Shown: one piece after another, positions 1 to 6,820 of the stretch
How positions within the stretch are numbered: the first letter of the stretch is position 1
Layout: each line of letters opens with the position of its first letter
Origin: UBA3792 sp045576895
GTDB lineage: Bacteria > Bacillota > Clostridia > Christensenellales > CAG-138
NCBI GenBank assembly: GCA_045576895.1
Contig: JAZNHI010000111.1
Coordinates: 1 to 10,008 of the forward strand
Reading direction: 5' to 3'
Length of the DNA stretch: 10,008 bases
Made by a program: the position numbers and the translations under genes
The notes under the pieces: model-generated
What the model saw: the letters and a program-made list of their open reading frames with translations, nothing else
Database searches by the model: none
What the model was told of the DNA's origin: nothing

Positions 1-424
1 CCGAAAGCCACCCTTCGAACACCTCGCGGATCGGATCCTTTGCGATCATCACGCGCAGGTTTGGCCACAGATCCGCTTTCACGAACGCGAAATCCAGAAA
101 CACCGTCTGCTCCCCGGTTCGCGCAAGGTCCTCGCCGATTACGAGCAGCGACGCGCGCGAAAAGCTCAGCCTGCTCGGGTACGCGGCGTTCAGCGTTTCA
201 TACGCCTCGGAGAACGACCGCGCCTCCGCACAGATCACCGTATTCTCCACCTTCGTCTCCTCCGAGCCGCCCGGCGCGGAGACGAGCAGCGTCACAAGGA
301 ACGGCATCGTTGTGCCGCGCTCCACGCCGATATTCAGCACGTATGCGTACTCGTCGATATTCTTGGACTGCATGCACCCGCAAAGCGGCAGCGCGCAGAG
401 AAGCAGCAGCGTCAGACGGCGCAT
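1..424 (-). CDS. gerC: Ger(x)C-family spore germination lipoprotein, N-terminal part (cut by window edge)
   Basis: This is the lipoprotein (C) subunit of a GerA-type germinant receptor, which sits with the A and B subunits in the spore inner membrane. About 141 residues are visible; the family is usually 350-400 residues, so the C-terminal half lies beyond the left edge. Residues 1-16 are a short basic and hydrophobic signal peptide ending in Leu-Cys-Gly before Cys17, the likely lipidation site. The mature part has family-like stretches: EYAYVLNIGVERG near residue 24, an Ala-rich segment with SFSEAYETLNAAYPSR, then LLVIGEDLARTG near residue 100. The ATG at 424-422 was chosen because AGGAGG lies 8 bases upstream and the signal peptide begins there. 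It overlaps the end of gerB by 13 bases, so translation is probably coupled. Family assignment is confident; the germinant cannot be told. Confidence 0.9.
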   Translation of the reverse strand, partial: MRRLTLLLLCALPLCGCMQSKNIDEYAYVLNIGVERGTTMPFLVTLLVSAPGGSEETKVENTVICAEARSFSEAYETLNAAYPSRLSFSRASLLVIGEDLARTGEQTVFLDFAFVKADLWPNLRVMIAKDPIREVFEGWLS

Positions 425-1500
425 TTCGGTTTCCTCCTTCGTCTTTTCAGCAGGATCAGCGGGATCGGGACGCCGATGAGCAGCGACGCGTTGCGGTAAA
501 GCAGCTTGAGCACAGCAAGCGTCGTTTCGGTGTCGTAATGCAGCACAAGGATCAGCGACATGGCAAGCGCGGAAAGGCACAGCGCAACGGGACGCGCGTC
601 CCGCACGCCGAACGTCTTCGCAAACAGCACGCACGCCGCGTAGATATAGAATCCGGACGAAAGGATCGCGCCCATCAGCCACAGGAACAGCACCGCGCGG
701 TCGAGGCGCAGCGTCGGGTTTTCGGCGCGCACCTCAACGAGCATCCGATAGAACGGCGCGGGCATTTCCCTCAGCTGCGTATAGGGAAACGTCATGGAAA
801 GCGCAAACAGCGCGGCGGCGGAAAGCAGTCCGCCCGCGATCGCGCCGATGCGTCCCGCGCTTCGCATTGCCATCCGGTCCTGCGTGCCCTCTCCGATGCA
901 CAGAAGCGCCAGCAGCGGCGACGCCGCGCGAAGCTGTGCGCTGCCCGTCTCTTTAAGAAGCATCGTCGGTTCCCCGACCGGGATCGGAAAGATCCGGTCC
1001 AAACGGTATTCCCCGATCCCCGAAAGCAGCGCCGCAAGGATCGAAACGAGCAGGACCGGCAGCAGGATCCGCGCCGTCCGGACGATCGTTTCCGCACCGA
1101 GCACGGATAAAAGAAACAGGCACGAAAGCAGATACAGGCATGCGGTGACCTGCTTGGATCCGGCGAAAACGAACTGCGTGATCGGGATCAGAAAGCCTTC
1201 CAGCGGCTGCATCGCGGCAAGCAGCAGCGCAAAGATCAGAGGTGCTGCAAGCGCTTTCTTGAGCTTTGAATCGCCGATCAGCGCGGAAAGGTCGTTTCCC
1301 CCGCGCACGCGAAGCGCCCACACCGTCGCTTCGAACAGCAGCAGCGCCTGCAGGCACGCGACGATCTCCACGATCCACGAGGCGTTTCCGTTCTCAAACA
1401 GCGCACGGCTGTCAAAGGCGAAGCAGCCGCCGAAAAACGTCGCAAGCAGGACGGCGGACGCCGCCTCCTGTCTGCCGAACGCGCCTATACGAAGATTCAT
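412..1500 (-). CDS. gerB: GerAB-family spore germination permease
   Basis: This is the integral-membrane B subunit of a GerA-type germinant receptor, of the APC transporter superfamily, thought to bind the germinant. It has 362 residues, the usual family size, and is strongly hydrophobic, with about ten membrane helices separated by short loops. The N-terminus MNLRIGAFGRQEAASAVLLA matches the usual entry into helix 1, with GGCFAF just after it. A LPVLLVSILAALL helix leads to an FPIPVGEP loop, as in the family. The tail is basic (LLKRRRRKPK). The ATG at 1500-1498 overlaps the stop of gerA as ATGA, and AAGGAGG lies 6 bases upstream, so it is translationally coupled to gerA. The end overlaps gerC by 13 bases. 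A long opposite-strand open frame over this gene is an Arg-rich artefact of GC content. Confidence 0.93.
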   Translation of the reverse strand: MNLRIGAFGRQEAASAVLLATFFGGCFAFDSRALFENGNASWIVEIVACLQALLLFEATVWALRVRGGNDLSALIGDSKLKKALAAPLIFALLLAAMQPLEGFLIPITQFVFAGSKQVTACLYLLSCLFLLSVLGAETIVRTARILLPVLLVSILAALLSGIGEYRLDRIFPIPVGEPTMLLKETGSAQLRAASPLLALLCIGEGTQDRMAMRSAGRIGAIAGGLLSAAALFALSMTFPYTQLREMPAPFYRMLVEVRAENPTLRLDRAVLFLWLMGAILSSGFYIYAACVLFAKTFGVRDARPVALCLSALAMSLILVLHYDTETTLAVLKLLYRNASLLIGVPIPLILLKRRRRKPKCAV

Positions 1501-3095
1501 GCGCGCCTCCTTTGCGGATTCGACCGGTCCGAGGGACCGCCCCGGTTCTCAATGCGCGTGCGGAAAAACAGATGCTCGCGGTGTTTTGTGACCGGCGCAA
1601 ACGGCGCAAAAAACGGCACGCCGAACGACTTCACGGAGCACATGATCGCCGTTGCGCAGAGCCCCGTGACCGTGATACCCAAAAGTCCCGCAAGCGTCGC
1701 CGCGACGCACAGAAGGATCCGGTAGTACGCCGTCGCGACCTGCGCGCTGTAATCCGGGATCACGAAGTTTCCGAGCCCCGTCAGCGCAACGATGATCAGC
1801 ACGACGGTCGAAACGATGTTCGCGGAGACCGCCGCCTGCCCCAAAAGCAGCCCGCCGATGATCCCGATCGCGTGACCGATCGAGCCGGGCACGCGCAGTC
1901 CCGCTTCGCGGACGAGCTGAAACACCAGCAGCAGAAAGATCATCTCCATCCACAGCGGCAGAAATACCATCGCGCGGGACGCGATCACGGTTTCGAGGAT
2001 CTCGCTCGAAAGCTGTCCCGGATGATGCAGCGCAAGCGCAAGAAAGTACGCGGGCAGATAGGTCGAAAGGATCGCGCCGAGCATGCGGATCGTCTGTACG
2101 ATCGTGCCCACCGGCTGCCGCATATCGAGATCCTCGCCGCTTTTGAGCAGCGTGCCGACCGTGATCGGCAGCACGCCCGCGATCGGACAGCCCTCCACGA
2201 GCAGCGCGATCCGTCCGTCCAGCACGGCGGACGCCGCGCGGTCCGGGCGCTCGGTCTTCAGCATCTGCGGCAGCGGAAGATAGGTATAGTCCTCGATGAG
2301 CTGTTCCACCCTGCCGACGGTCAGCCGCATATCGGTCGAGATCGCATCGAGCCGCCGCTTTACCTCGTCGAGCAGCGACGGGTTCACCGTGCCGTCCAGG
2401 TACGCAAGCACGAGCTTCGTTCCGTTCGTGCCGCCCGCGTCGCGGAATTCGCAGACAAAGTCGGGGCGTTTCAGGATGCGGCGCAGCAGCGTCACGTTCG
2501 TGCGGATGTTCTCCGTGAACGCCTCCTTCGGACCGAGGATCGTCATCTCGTTCTCAGGCTTTTCGACCGGTCTCGAGACGAAGCCGCGCGTGTCGCATAG
2601 GATCGCCTCCCCCGCGCCGTCGAACAGGATCGCCGTGCGCCCCTCAAGGATCGCGGAGGCGACCGTTTGCCTTTCTTCTGTCAGTTCCGTTTCGTGCATG
2701 GCAAGCGCATGCGTGCGAAAATACGCGGGAATTCTCCCCGCCGGCACGCCCTCGATCTCGATCCGGAACGCAGGGCGAAGAATGAAATCCGCGATCTGCT
2801 TGTCGTCCGCCATGCCGTTCATACTGACGGCAAGCGCATCGATCCTGCCGCCCACACGCAGCGGACGCAGGATCAGGTCGGTGTTCACCGCGGTGCGGAA
2901 CAGCGTTTCGAGCCATGCGCGGTTCGTCCGGAGGTCCTTCGAGATCCGTCCCTCCTCCCTGCGGACATGTGCCTTCCGCGCCTTTCGGTGCACAAAAAAG
3001 GACGGGGTCCCTTCGGACTCCGTCTCCAGAAGTTCAAATCGCCGATACGGCTTATCGAATTGCATCAGGTTCCGGATCGCTTGTTTCATGCGCAT
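1497..3095 (-). CDS. gerA: GerAA-family spore germination protein
   Basis: This is the A subunit of a GerA-type germinant receptor of the spore inner membrane. It has 532 residues, typical for the family. Residues 1 to about 325 form the soluble N-terminal region. Family landmarks there are LGPKEAFTENIRTN (187-200), AYLDGTVNPSLLDEVKRRLD (231-250), IEDYTYLPLPQMLKTERPDR (267-286) and ALLVEGCPIAGVLP (297-310). The membrane region runs from about 335 to 485 and includes LVREAGLRVPGSIGHAIGII (394-413), the most conserved stretch of the family, followed by GQAAVSANIVS. The C-terminus SFGVPFFAPFAP (490-501) is also typical. The start at 3095 (or 3089, two codons later) has no convincing ribosome binding site; an in-frame stop at 3126-3128 rules out a long extension. 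gerB overlaps its end by 4 bases. The GIY-YIG gene ends 30 bases upstream. Confidence 0.93.
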   Translation of the reverse strand: MRMKQAIRNLMQFDKPYRRFELLETESEGTPSFFVHRKARKAHVRREEGRISKDLRTNRAWLETLFRTAVNTDLILRPLRVGGRIDALAVSMNGMADDKQIADFILRPAFRIEIEGVPAGRIPAYFRTHALAMHETELTEERQTVASAILEGRTAILFDGAGEAILCDTRGFVSRPVEKPENEMTILGPKEAFTENIRTNVTLLRRILKRPDFVCEFRDAGGTNGTKLVLAYLDGTVNPSLLDEVKRRLDAISTDMRLTVGRVEQLIEDYTYLPLPQMLKTERPDRAASAVLDGRIALLVEGCPIAGVLPITVGTLLKSGEDLDMRQPVGTIVQTIRMLGAILSTYLPAYFLALALHHPGQLSSEILETVIASRAMVFLPLWMEMIFLLLVFQLVREAGLRVPGSIGHAIGIIGGLLLGQAAVSANIVSTVVLIIVALTGLGNFVIPDYSAQVATAYYRILLCVAATLAGLLGITVTGLCATAIMCSVKSFGVPFFAPFAPVTKHREHLFFRTRIENRGGPSDRSNPQRRRA

Positions 3096-3125
3096 AGCTT
3101 GCGCAGAAACGATGTTCCGTATACC

Positions 3126-3491
3126 TCACCGCACGCGCCGGTACGCGTTTGCGTCGAACGCATCACCGAAACGATCGAGCGCGTTTTCCGCGATCAATCT
3201 GTCCTTTTCCCGTCTGGTCAGCTTCTTGATCCGCGCTTCGAGCTTCAGCGCCGCGGAACGCGAATCCGTCTTCCACGCCGCCGCGACCGTTTCGGGGCGG
3301 AACGCGCGCGTAAACCGTGCGCTTTTTTCCGTTCCCCCGTGCTCCGAAAACCGGCGTTCAAGATCGGTCGTGATCCCGGTATAGAGCCGATCGCCCCTGC
3401 AGCGCAGGATATACACGGTGTACGGCGTCTGCGATCGTGTTCCGACCTTCCCTTGCGCTGCTGCCGATCCGGTCCTTTCCCGCTCCGTCAT
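3126..3491 (-). CDS. Small GIY-YIG nuclease-domain protein (YhbQ/YazA-like, UPF0213)
   Basis: A 121-residue single-domain GIY-YIG protein. This small family carries only the nuclease fold and is usually 80-120 residues; members have been linked to DNA repair or processing, but the substrate is uncertain. Visible signature: VYILRC (26-31) for GIY, LYTGITTDLERR (36-47) with the YTG form of YIG and the conserved Arg, then RSAALKLEARIKKLTR (78-93), in which Glu85 is the likely metal-binding catalytic Glu. The Thr-for-Ile change in YIG is normal for this subfamily. An open frame continues upstream to 3647, but that part is Arg/Cys-rich and overlaps the hydrolase gene. The ATG at 3491-3489 was chosen because GGGGGAAG precedes it by about 5 bases. 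It starts 13 bases after the hydrolase stop, so the two genes are probably cotranscribed. Confidence 0.88.
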   Translation of the reverse strand: MTERERTGSAAAQGKVGTRSQTPYTVYILRCRGDRLYTGITTDLERRFSEHGGTEKSARFTRAFRPETVAAAWKTDSRSAALKLEARIKKLTRREKDRLIAENALDRFGDAFDANAYRRVR

Positions 3492-3504
3492 GGTCTTCCC
3501 CCGC

Positions 3505-4302
3505 TCACACGCTTTGCGGACCGCCGTCCGTTTCCGGCTGCGGGACCTCTCCGATCTTGCGGTACAGCTCCGGCAGGTCGTAGTGCACATGATAGCGCAG
3601 CGGATGCAGAAGCCGGAAGAACGAGCGTTTATACTCCGTGCCGACATTGACGCGGCGGATCATCGTGAACCCGCGAAACGGCGGCATGTAGGAGATCAGA
3701 TCGTTGACGTCCGCAAAGTTTTCGCAGTCCGTGCAGAGCGTCGCAAGATAGCGGTGCATCCGTTTCCTGTTCAGCGGCGTGCACTTGAACGGGCGAACGC
3801 TGCCGAACGTGTAGAGATACGGCTTCACGCCGAAGTTGTAGTTCAGATCCTGACAGCACAGACACGCGATGCCGGAGCCCAGGGACCAGCCGAGGATCTC
3901 CGTCGCCGCGTCCGGATGCGCTTCGTGCAGCTCCCGCCATTTTTCGCGCACCTCGTTTTTGATCGCAAGATACATATTGCCCCAGCCGTGATGGACGCGC
4001 AGCTGCAGCGGTTCGCCCTCGAACTCGATCGCGCGGTAATACCGGCTTGCGAATTCAAAGACGTTCGCGACCCAGTCGATCGCGCCGAGCGTGCGCTGAA
4101 AATGCATCTGGATCACGTCGCGGTCCGGCTCGTAATGGATCTCGTAATTGACCTCGTGCGCAAGCCCGAACAGCTTGAAGAACTTCGTGGTGTTGTATTT
4201 GACCGCAGTGTATTTCACCGAATAGGTTGCCCTGCCGGTGTGCGTGTAATCCTCGCTCGTATTGATGAAGTATTCCTCAAAAGGAAGCCGTTGATATGCC
4301 AT
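3505..4302 (-). CDS. Class 3 lipase-like alpha/beta hydrolase
   Basis: A 265-residue protein with the layout of the lipase class 3 (Fungal lipase-like) alpha/beta-hydrolase fold. The oxyanion-side motif VHHGWGNMY spans 103-111. The nucleophile elbow is GWSLGSG (138-144) with Ser140, where the family usually has GHSLGGA. A strand with YTFGSVRPF (164-172) stands where lipases have TFGSPRV. The likely acid is in FADVNDLISYMPPF (196-209), Asp201 or Asp198. The His is probably within LLHPLRYHVH (231-240). There is no signal peptide or membrane helix, so it is probably cytoplasmic. The ATG at 4302-4300 follows only a weak GGGGC/AGGGGC stretch. A promoter lies at 4333-4361. The substrate is unknown; lipase, esterase or phospholipase are all possible. 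Its position upstream of the ger genes is suggestive only, since at least one spore-coat lipase is known in Bacillus. Confidence 0.8.
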   Translation of the reverse strand: MAYQRLPFEEYFINTSEDYTHTGRATYSVKYTAVKYNTTKFFKLFGLAHEVNYEIHYEPDRDVIQMHFQRTLGAIDWVANVFEFASRYYRAIEFEGEPLQLRVHHGWGNMYLAIKNEVREKWRELHEAHPDAATEILGWSLGSGIACLCCQDLNYNFGVKPYLYTFGSVRPFKCTPLNRKRMHRYLATLCTDCENFADVNDLISYMPPFRGFTMIRRVNVGTEYKRSFFRLLHPLRYHVHYDLPELYRKIGEVPQPETDGGPQSV

Positions 4303-4332
4303 GCCCCTGCCCCGTCTTTCGGTATCGGACGT

Positions 4333-4361
4333 ATTATATCACGCGCGCAGCCGCGCTTCAA
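4333..4361 (-). promoter_or_regulatory. SigA-type promoter for the hydrolase gene
   Basis: On the minus strand TTGAAG (4361-4356) is followed by a 17-base spacer and TATAAT (4338-4333), with an extended TG one base before the -10 box. A transcript would begin near 4326 and give a leader of about 24 bases to the ATG at 4302. It may also serve the downstream GIY-YIG and ger genes, because no terminator was seen between them. The match in sequence and spacing is strong; activity is inferred. Confidence 0.7.
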
Positions 4362-4417
4362 CGCAAAATCGGCGAAAACCGTGCCTTGTATTCCGCGCAA
4401 ACGGCAGAATATCGCGT

Positions 4418-4939
4418 TCAAGAAAGGTCGATCCGGTAGCGTTCCAGATACCGATCGCGCTCCGCCTGATACACCGTCGATTCATAGACCCCGCCGTTTT
4501 TCAGGATCGTGCGCCTGCTGCCCTCGTTGCCCCGGATGCACGAGATCAGAACGCTCTGTATGCCGAGTCTTCTGCATTCCGGCAGAGCCAGCCCGAGCAT
4601 CTGCGTCGCGTAGCCCCTGCGCCGTTCGCTCGGCGCAACGGAATAGCCGATATGCCCGCTGTATCGGCGCAGCTCGTCGTTCAGGAAATGCCGGATCTGG
4701 ATCACGCCGACGATCTTGCGATCCTCCTCCCGGACAAACATATATTGCGTCGTCGGCACATAGCCTTCCGGCACGGTCTCCTGCCGTCTGAACGCCTCGA
4801 CGCGCTCGAGCCATTCCGCGGTATTGTCAAAGCGGATCAGCGATCCGCCGCCGTCCATCGACATCCCCGGATGCAGAAACTCGCTCCGGAACGCCTGTAT
4901 CTCGCGGTCGTATTCCATCGTCGGTTCGATCAGCTTCAT
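4418..4939 (-). CDS. GNAT-family N-acetyltransferase (COG3981-like)
   Basis: A 173-residue single-domain GNAT acetyltransferase, which moves the acetyl group of acetyl-CoA to an amine on an unknown acceptor. The N-terminus MKLIEPTMEYDREIQAFRSE resembles the predicted acetyltransferases of COG3981. The core is IVGVIQIRHFLNDEL (76-90), GHIGYSVAPSERRRGYATQM (95-114) and then a Gly-Ile-Gln strand with LISCIRGNEGS (131-141). RRRGYA (107-112) is the acetyl-CoA pyrophosphate-binding loop (R/Q-x-x-G-x-A). NEGSRRTILKNGG (138-150) is the usual helix and turn of motif B. The frame stays open upstream to 5245, but the extension is Arg-rich and overlaps mmcQ. The ATG at 4939-4937 is chosen because GGGGAG lies 4 bases before it. 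It overlaps the upstream stop as ATGA, so translation is coupled. Confidence 0.9.
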   Translation of the reverse strand: MKLIEPTMEYDREIQAFRSEFLHPGMSMDGGGSLIRFDNTAEWLERVEAFRRQETVPEGYVPTTQYMFVREEDRKIVGVIQIRHFLNDELRRYSGHIGYSVAPSERRRGYATQMLGLALPECRRLGIQSVLISCIRGNEGSRRTILKNGGVYESTVYQAERDRYLERYRIDLS

Positions 4940-5622
4940 TTGCTCCCCTTCTTCCCCGTCATGCAAAAGCTCGTCTCCGTGAGCGCCATGACCGCGTCGT
5001 CGGTCAGCGTATCGTCGAGCAAGACCGTGATCCAGCTTTTGTGGTTCATGTGAAACGCCGGATAGACGCCGTCGCGCAGCGGACTCGGCGCGTTCGGGTC
5101 GATCTTCAGGTTCATCACGTCGACCGCGGTTTGATCGCCGTCCTTTGTCAGCTGTTCCCGCCGGATGCGCATGATCAGCGCAAACCACTTGCCGTTCTCT
5201 GCGTGGCGAAACACGCCGGAATGCTCGTGCGGGCTCTGTCCCCACGGAAAATCCGGTTTTACGCCGTACCGCGCAAGAATCGCATCCGCGATCCGGTTCG
5301 CCTGCTCCGACGCAAACGGCATTTCGCGACAGCAGTGCGCCGCGATCCCCGAGAGGATCTCCTCATACGCCGACCGCACCGCGTTTACATACGCGCCGTT
5401 GAAGCGTTCCGCACGGAGCGGCGCATAAGGTTCGCCGTTCATGCTGTCAATGACAAGCCCGCGCACCGCGCCGTTCTCCGTTACCGTCACGCGCGCGGAA
5501 AAATCGCCGTCCATGAACGTCGTTTCATACAGATATCCCGCATCCGTTTTCCGGAAACCGAATTCCCGCATCGCCTCCGGCAGAAAGCGCTGTCTTAAAA
5601 ACACGTTTTCTTCGATCGTCAT
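4936..5622 (-). CDS. MmcQ/YjbR-family protein with extra N-terminal domain
   Basis: A 228-residue protein. The C-terminal part, from about residue 105, is an MmcQ/YjbR domain (CyaY-like fold, often called DNA-binding). Its landmarks are a RYGVKPDFPW strand (118-127), GVFRHAENGKWFALIMRI (136-153), VDVMNLKIDP (167-176) and AFHMNHKSWITVLLDDTL (189-206). Stand-alone members are about 110-120 residues. Here residues 1-100 add a domain with a FGFRKTDAGYLYETTFMDGD stretch (21-40), a form that occurs in Clostridia. No catalytic residues can be assigned and the function is unknown. The ATG at 5622-5620 has GGGAG about 6 bases upstream; the frame runs open to 5760, but that extension is not protein-like and overlaps the lipoprotein gene. 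The gene overlaps the acetyltransferase by 4 bases. Confidence 0.88.
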   Translation of the reverse strand: MTIEENVFLRQRFLPEAMREFGFRKTDAGYLYETTFMDGDFSARVTVTENGAVRGLVIDSMNGEPYAPLRAERFNGAYVNAVRSAYEEILSGIAAHCCREMPFASEQANRIADAILARYGVKPDFPWGQSPHEHSGVFRHAENGKWFALIMRIRREQLTKDGDQTAVDVMNLKIDPNAPSPLRDGVYPAFHMNHKSWITVLLDDTLTDDAVMALTETSFCMTGKKGSK

Positions 5623-5693
5623 ACCGTCTCCCGCCGCTGTGCGCCGTCCCGAAACGGACGCCTGCGCAGCCGGTTCATCTTCCGTTCGGAAGG

Positions 5694-6692
5694 TCAGTCC
5701 GCATAAAGGATGTTGTCGAAGTATTCGTCCTGCGAAACGCCGTCGATCAGATATCTCCAACTCTCCTCGTCCTCGGTAAACGCAATGATCGCCGTGATCC
5801 CGTCCACCGTGCAGATCTCCGCAAGCTTCTCCTGCAGATTGATCCGTCTGAGATAAACATAGCTGTCCTTCGGTATCTTTGCTTCCTTGCCGTCGACCGT
5901 GCAGGGAACGTCGCGTTTGGCGATCTGCAGTTCATAGAATTCGACCAGCTCGTCGAACGACTCCGCGATCTCCTGCTCGGACGGATACCAGCAGTCGAGC
6001 CATACCGTGTCCGGCGTCAGCGCTTCTCCGCTGCAGGTGCATGAACAGGATCTTGTACCGAGAAACTCGGTCCGGAAATACACGACGACCCTGCCGTTTT
6101 CGTCGACGGAAACGCCTTCCGTCCGAACGCCCTTGACCGGCTCGCCGTTTACGAGATGTACTTCGGTGGTAACATAATCGTCCGATGCAAAGTCGATCTC
6201 AACGAGCAGGTTGACCCACGGCGTTTCGGGATCGAGATCGATCAGGATCACCTCCGTAAGCTGTGCGCTGAAATCGAACAGGACCTCCTTTTCGTCGATC
6301 AGGATAATCGTATCGTCGTTTTCGACGTCCATGCGATAGGAGATCGTTTCCTCCCTGCCGTCCGAATCGATGTCGAACCGGATCAGCTCGCCTTCCTTCT
6401 GCTCCCAATCGATTTTGCATTCGATCGGCAGTGCGGAATGCGCCTGTGTCTGCGGCGTCTCCGTCCGTTCCGCTTCCGGCGTTTCCGACGGATCTTCGCC
6501 GGTCGTCCCGATCTGCGGCGCCGATGTGACGTCGGGCGTAGCGTCCGACGGTTCCGGGATCTTCGCCGTTTCGATCGCAATCGGATCCGCGACGGGTTCC
6601 GTCGCAGAGCCGATCTCCGTCGGCTTCCGTTTCGCGCATGCAAGCGGCAGAAGCAGCAATGCGCACAGCAGAATCGCCGAAATTCTTCTCAT
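5694..6692 (-). CDS. Predicted lipoprotein of unknown function
   Basis: A 332-residue protein that is probably exported and lipid-anchored. Residues 1-18 are a signal peptide (MRRISAILLCALLLLPLA) followed by Cys19; Pro at -3 makes the lipobox imperfect. Residues 20-90 are a low-complexity Pro/Thr/Glu/Ser linker, typical for tethering a domain away from the membrane. From about 92 on is an acidic globular region. It contains FDIDSDGREETISYRM (106-121), which looks like an FG-GAP or EF-hand-like Asp-rich loop, and a Cys cluster SCSCTC (215-220). The region from about 276 to 332 may be a separate small domain. I do not recognise the family. The ATG at 6692-6690 follows GGAGG by 6 bases. A promoter is at 6722-6750. 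The gene ends 71 bases before the MmcQ-family gene with no clear terminator between them. Confidence 0.82.
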   Translation of the reverse strand: MRRISAILLCALLLLPLACAKRKPTEIGSATEPVADPIAIETAKIPEPSDATPDVTSAPQIGTTGEDPSETPEAERTETPQTQAHSALPIECKIDWEQKEGELIRFDIDSDGREETISYRMDVENDDTIILIDEKEVLFDFSAQLTEVILIDLDPETPWVNLLVEIDFASDDYVTTEVHLVNGEPVKGVRTEGVSVDENGRVVVYFRTEFLGTRSCSCTCSGEALTPDTVWLDCWYPSEQEIAESFDELVEFYELQIAKRDVPCTVDGKEAKIPKDSYVYLRRINLQEKLAEICTVDGITAIIAFTEDEESWRYLIDGVSQDEYFDNILYAD

Positions 6693-6721
6693 AGGCGCCT
6701 CCGTATCTTACATTTTTTATC

Positions 6722-6750
6722 AGTATATCATACGCGGATTCAGATTGCAA
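6722..6750 (-). promoter_or_regulatory. SigA-type promoter for the lipoprotein gene
   Basis: On the minus strand TTGCAA (6750-6745), a 17-base spacer and TATACT (6727-6722) form a good vegetative promoter. Transcription would begin near 6715 and give a leader of about 22 bases that holds the GGAGG ribosome binding site of the lipoprotein gene. No terminator was seen before 4418, so the MmcQ-family and acetyltransferase genes may be in the same transcript. Confidence 0.7.
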
Positions 6751-6774
6751 ATACCGGCTGCGTTCCGGTTTATC

Positions 6775-6799
6775 GTACAGGTCCTGCCGTAAACTGTAC
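6775..6799. repeat. Operator-like inverted repeat GTACAG-N13-CTGTAC
   Basis: Perfect 6-base arms, GTACAG at 6775-6780 and CTGTAC at 6794-6799, lie 19 bases apart from arm to arm, close to two helical turns. The dyad sits between the divergent lipoprotein promoter and the start of the possible small gene. A site for a dimeric regulator is one reading; a chance match cannot be excluded with arms this short. Confidence 0.35.
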
Positions 6800-6820
6800 A
6801 TGAAAGCAAACAGGAGGACA

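Noticed and set aside
1266..2600. 444-codon open frame on the plus strand across gerB and gerA
   Set aside because: It is antisense to two well-supported ger genes and its product is extremely rich in Arg, His and Gln, as expected from the reverse frame of GC-rich coding DNA.
3492..3647. Longer N-terminus for the GIY-YIG protein
   Set aside because: The extension is Arg/Cys/Thr-rich, overlaps the hydrolase gene and lacks a ribosome binding site, while ATG 3491 has one.
4303..4417. Terminator after the acetyltransferase gene
   Set aside because: Only short interrupted complementarity was found and no T-run after a GC-rich stem, so readthrough toward the hydrolase gene cannot be excluded.
3418..4791. 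457-codon plus-strand open frame opposite the hydrolase and acetyltransferase genes
   Set aside because: It spans several real minus-strand genes and a promoter, and shows no domain or ribosome binding site.
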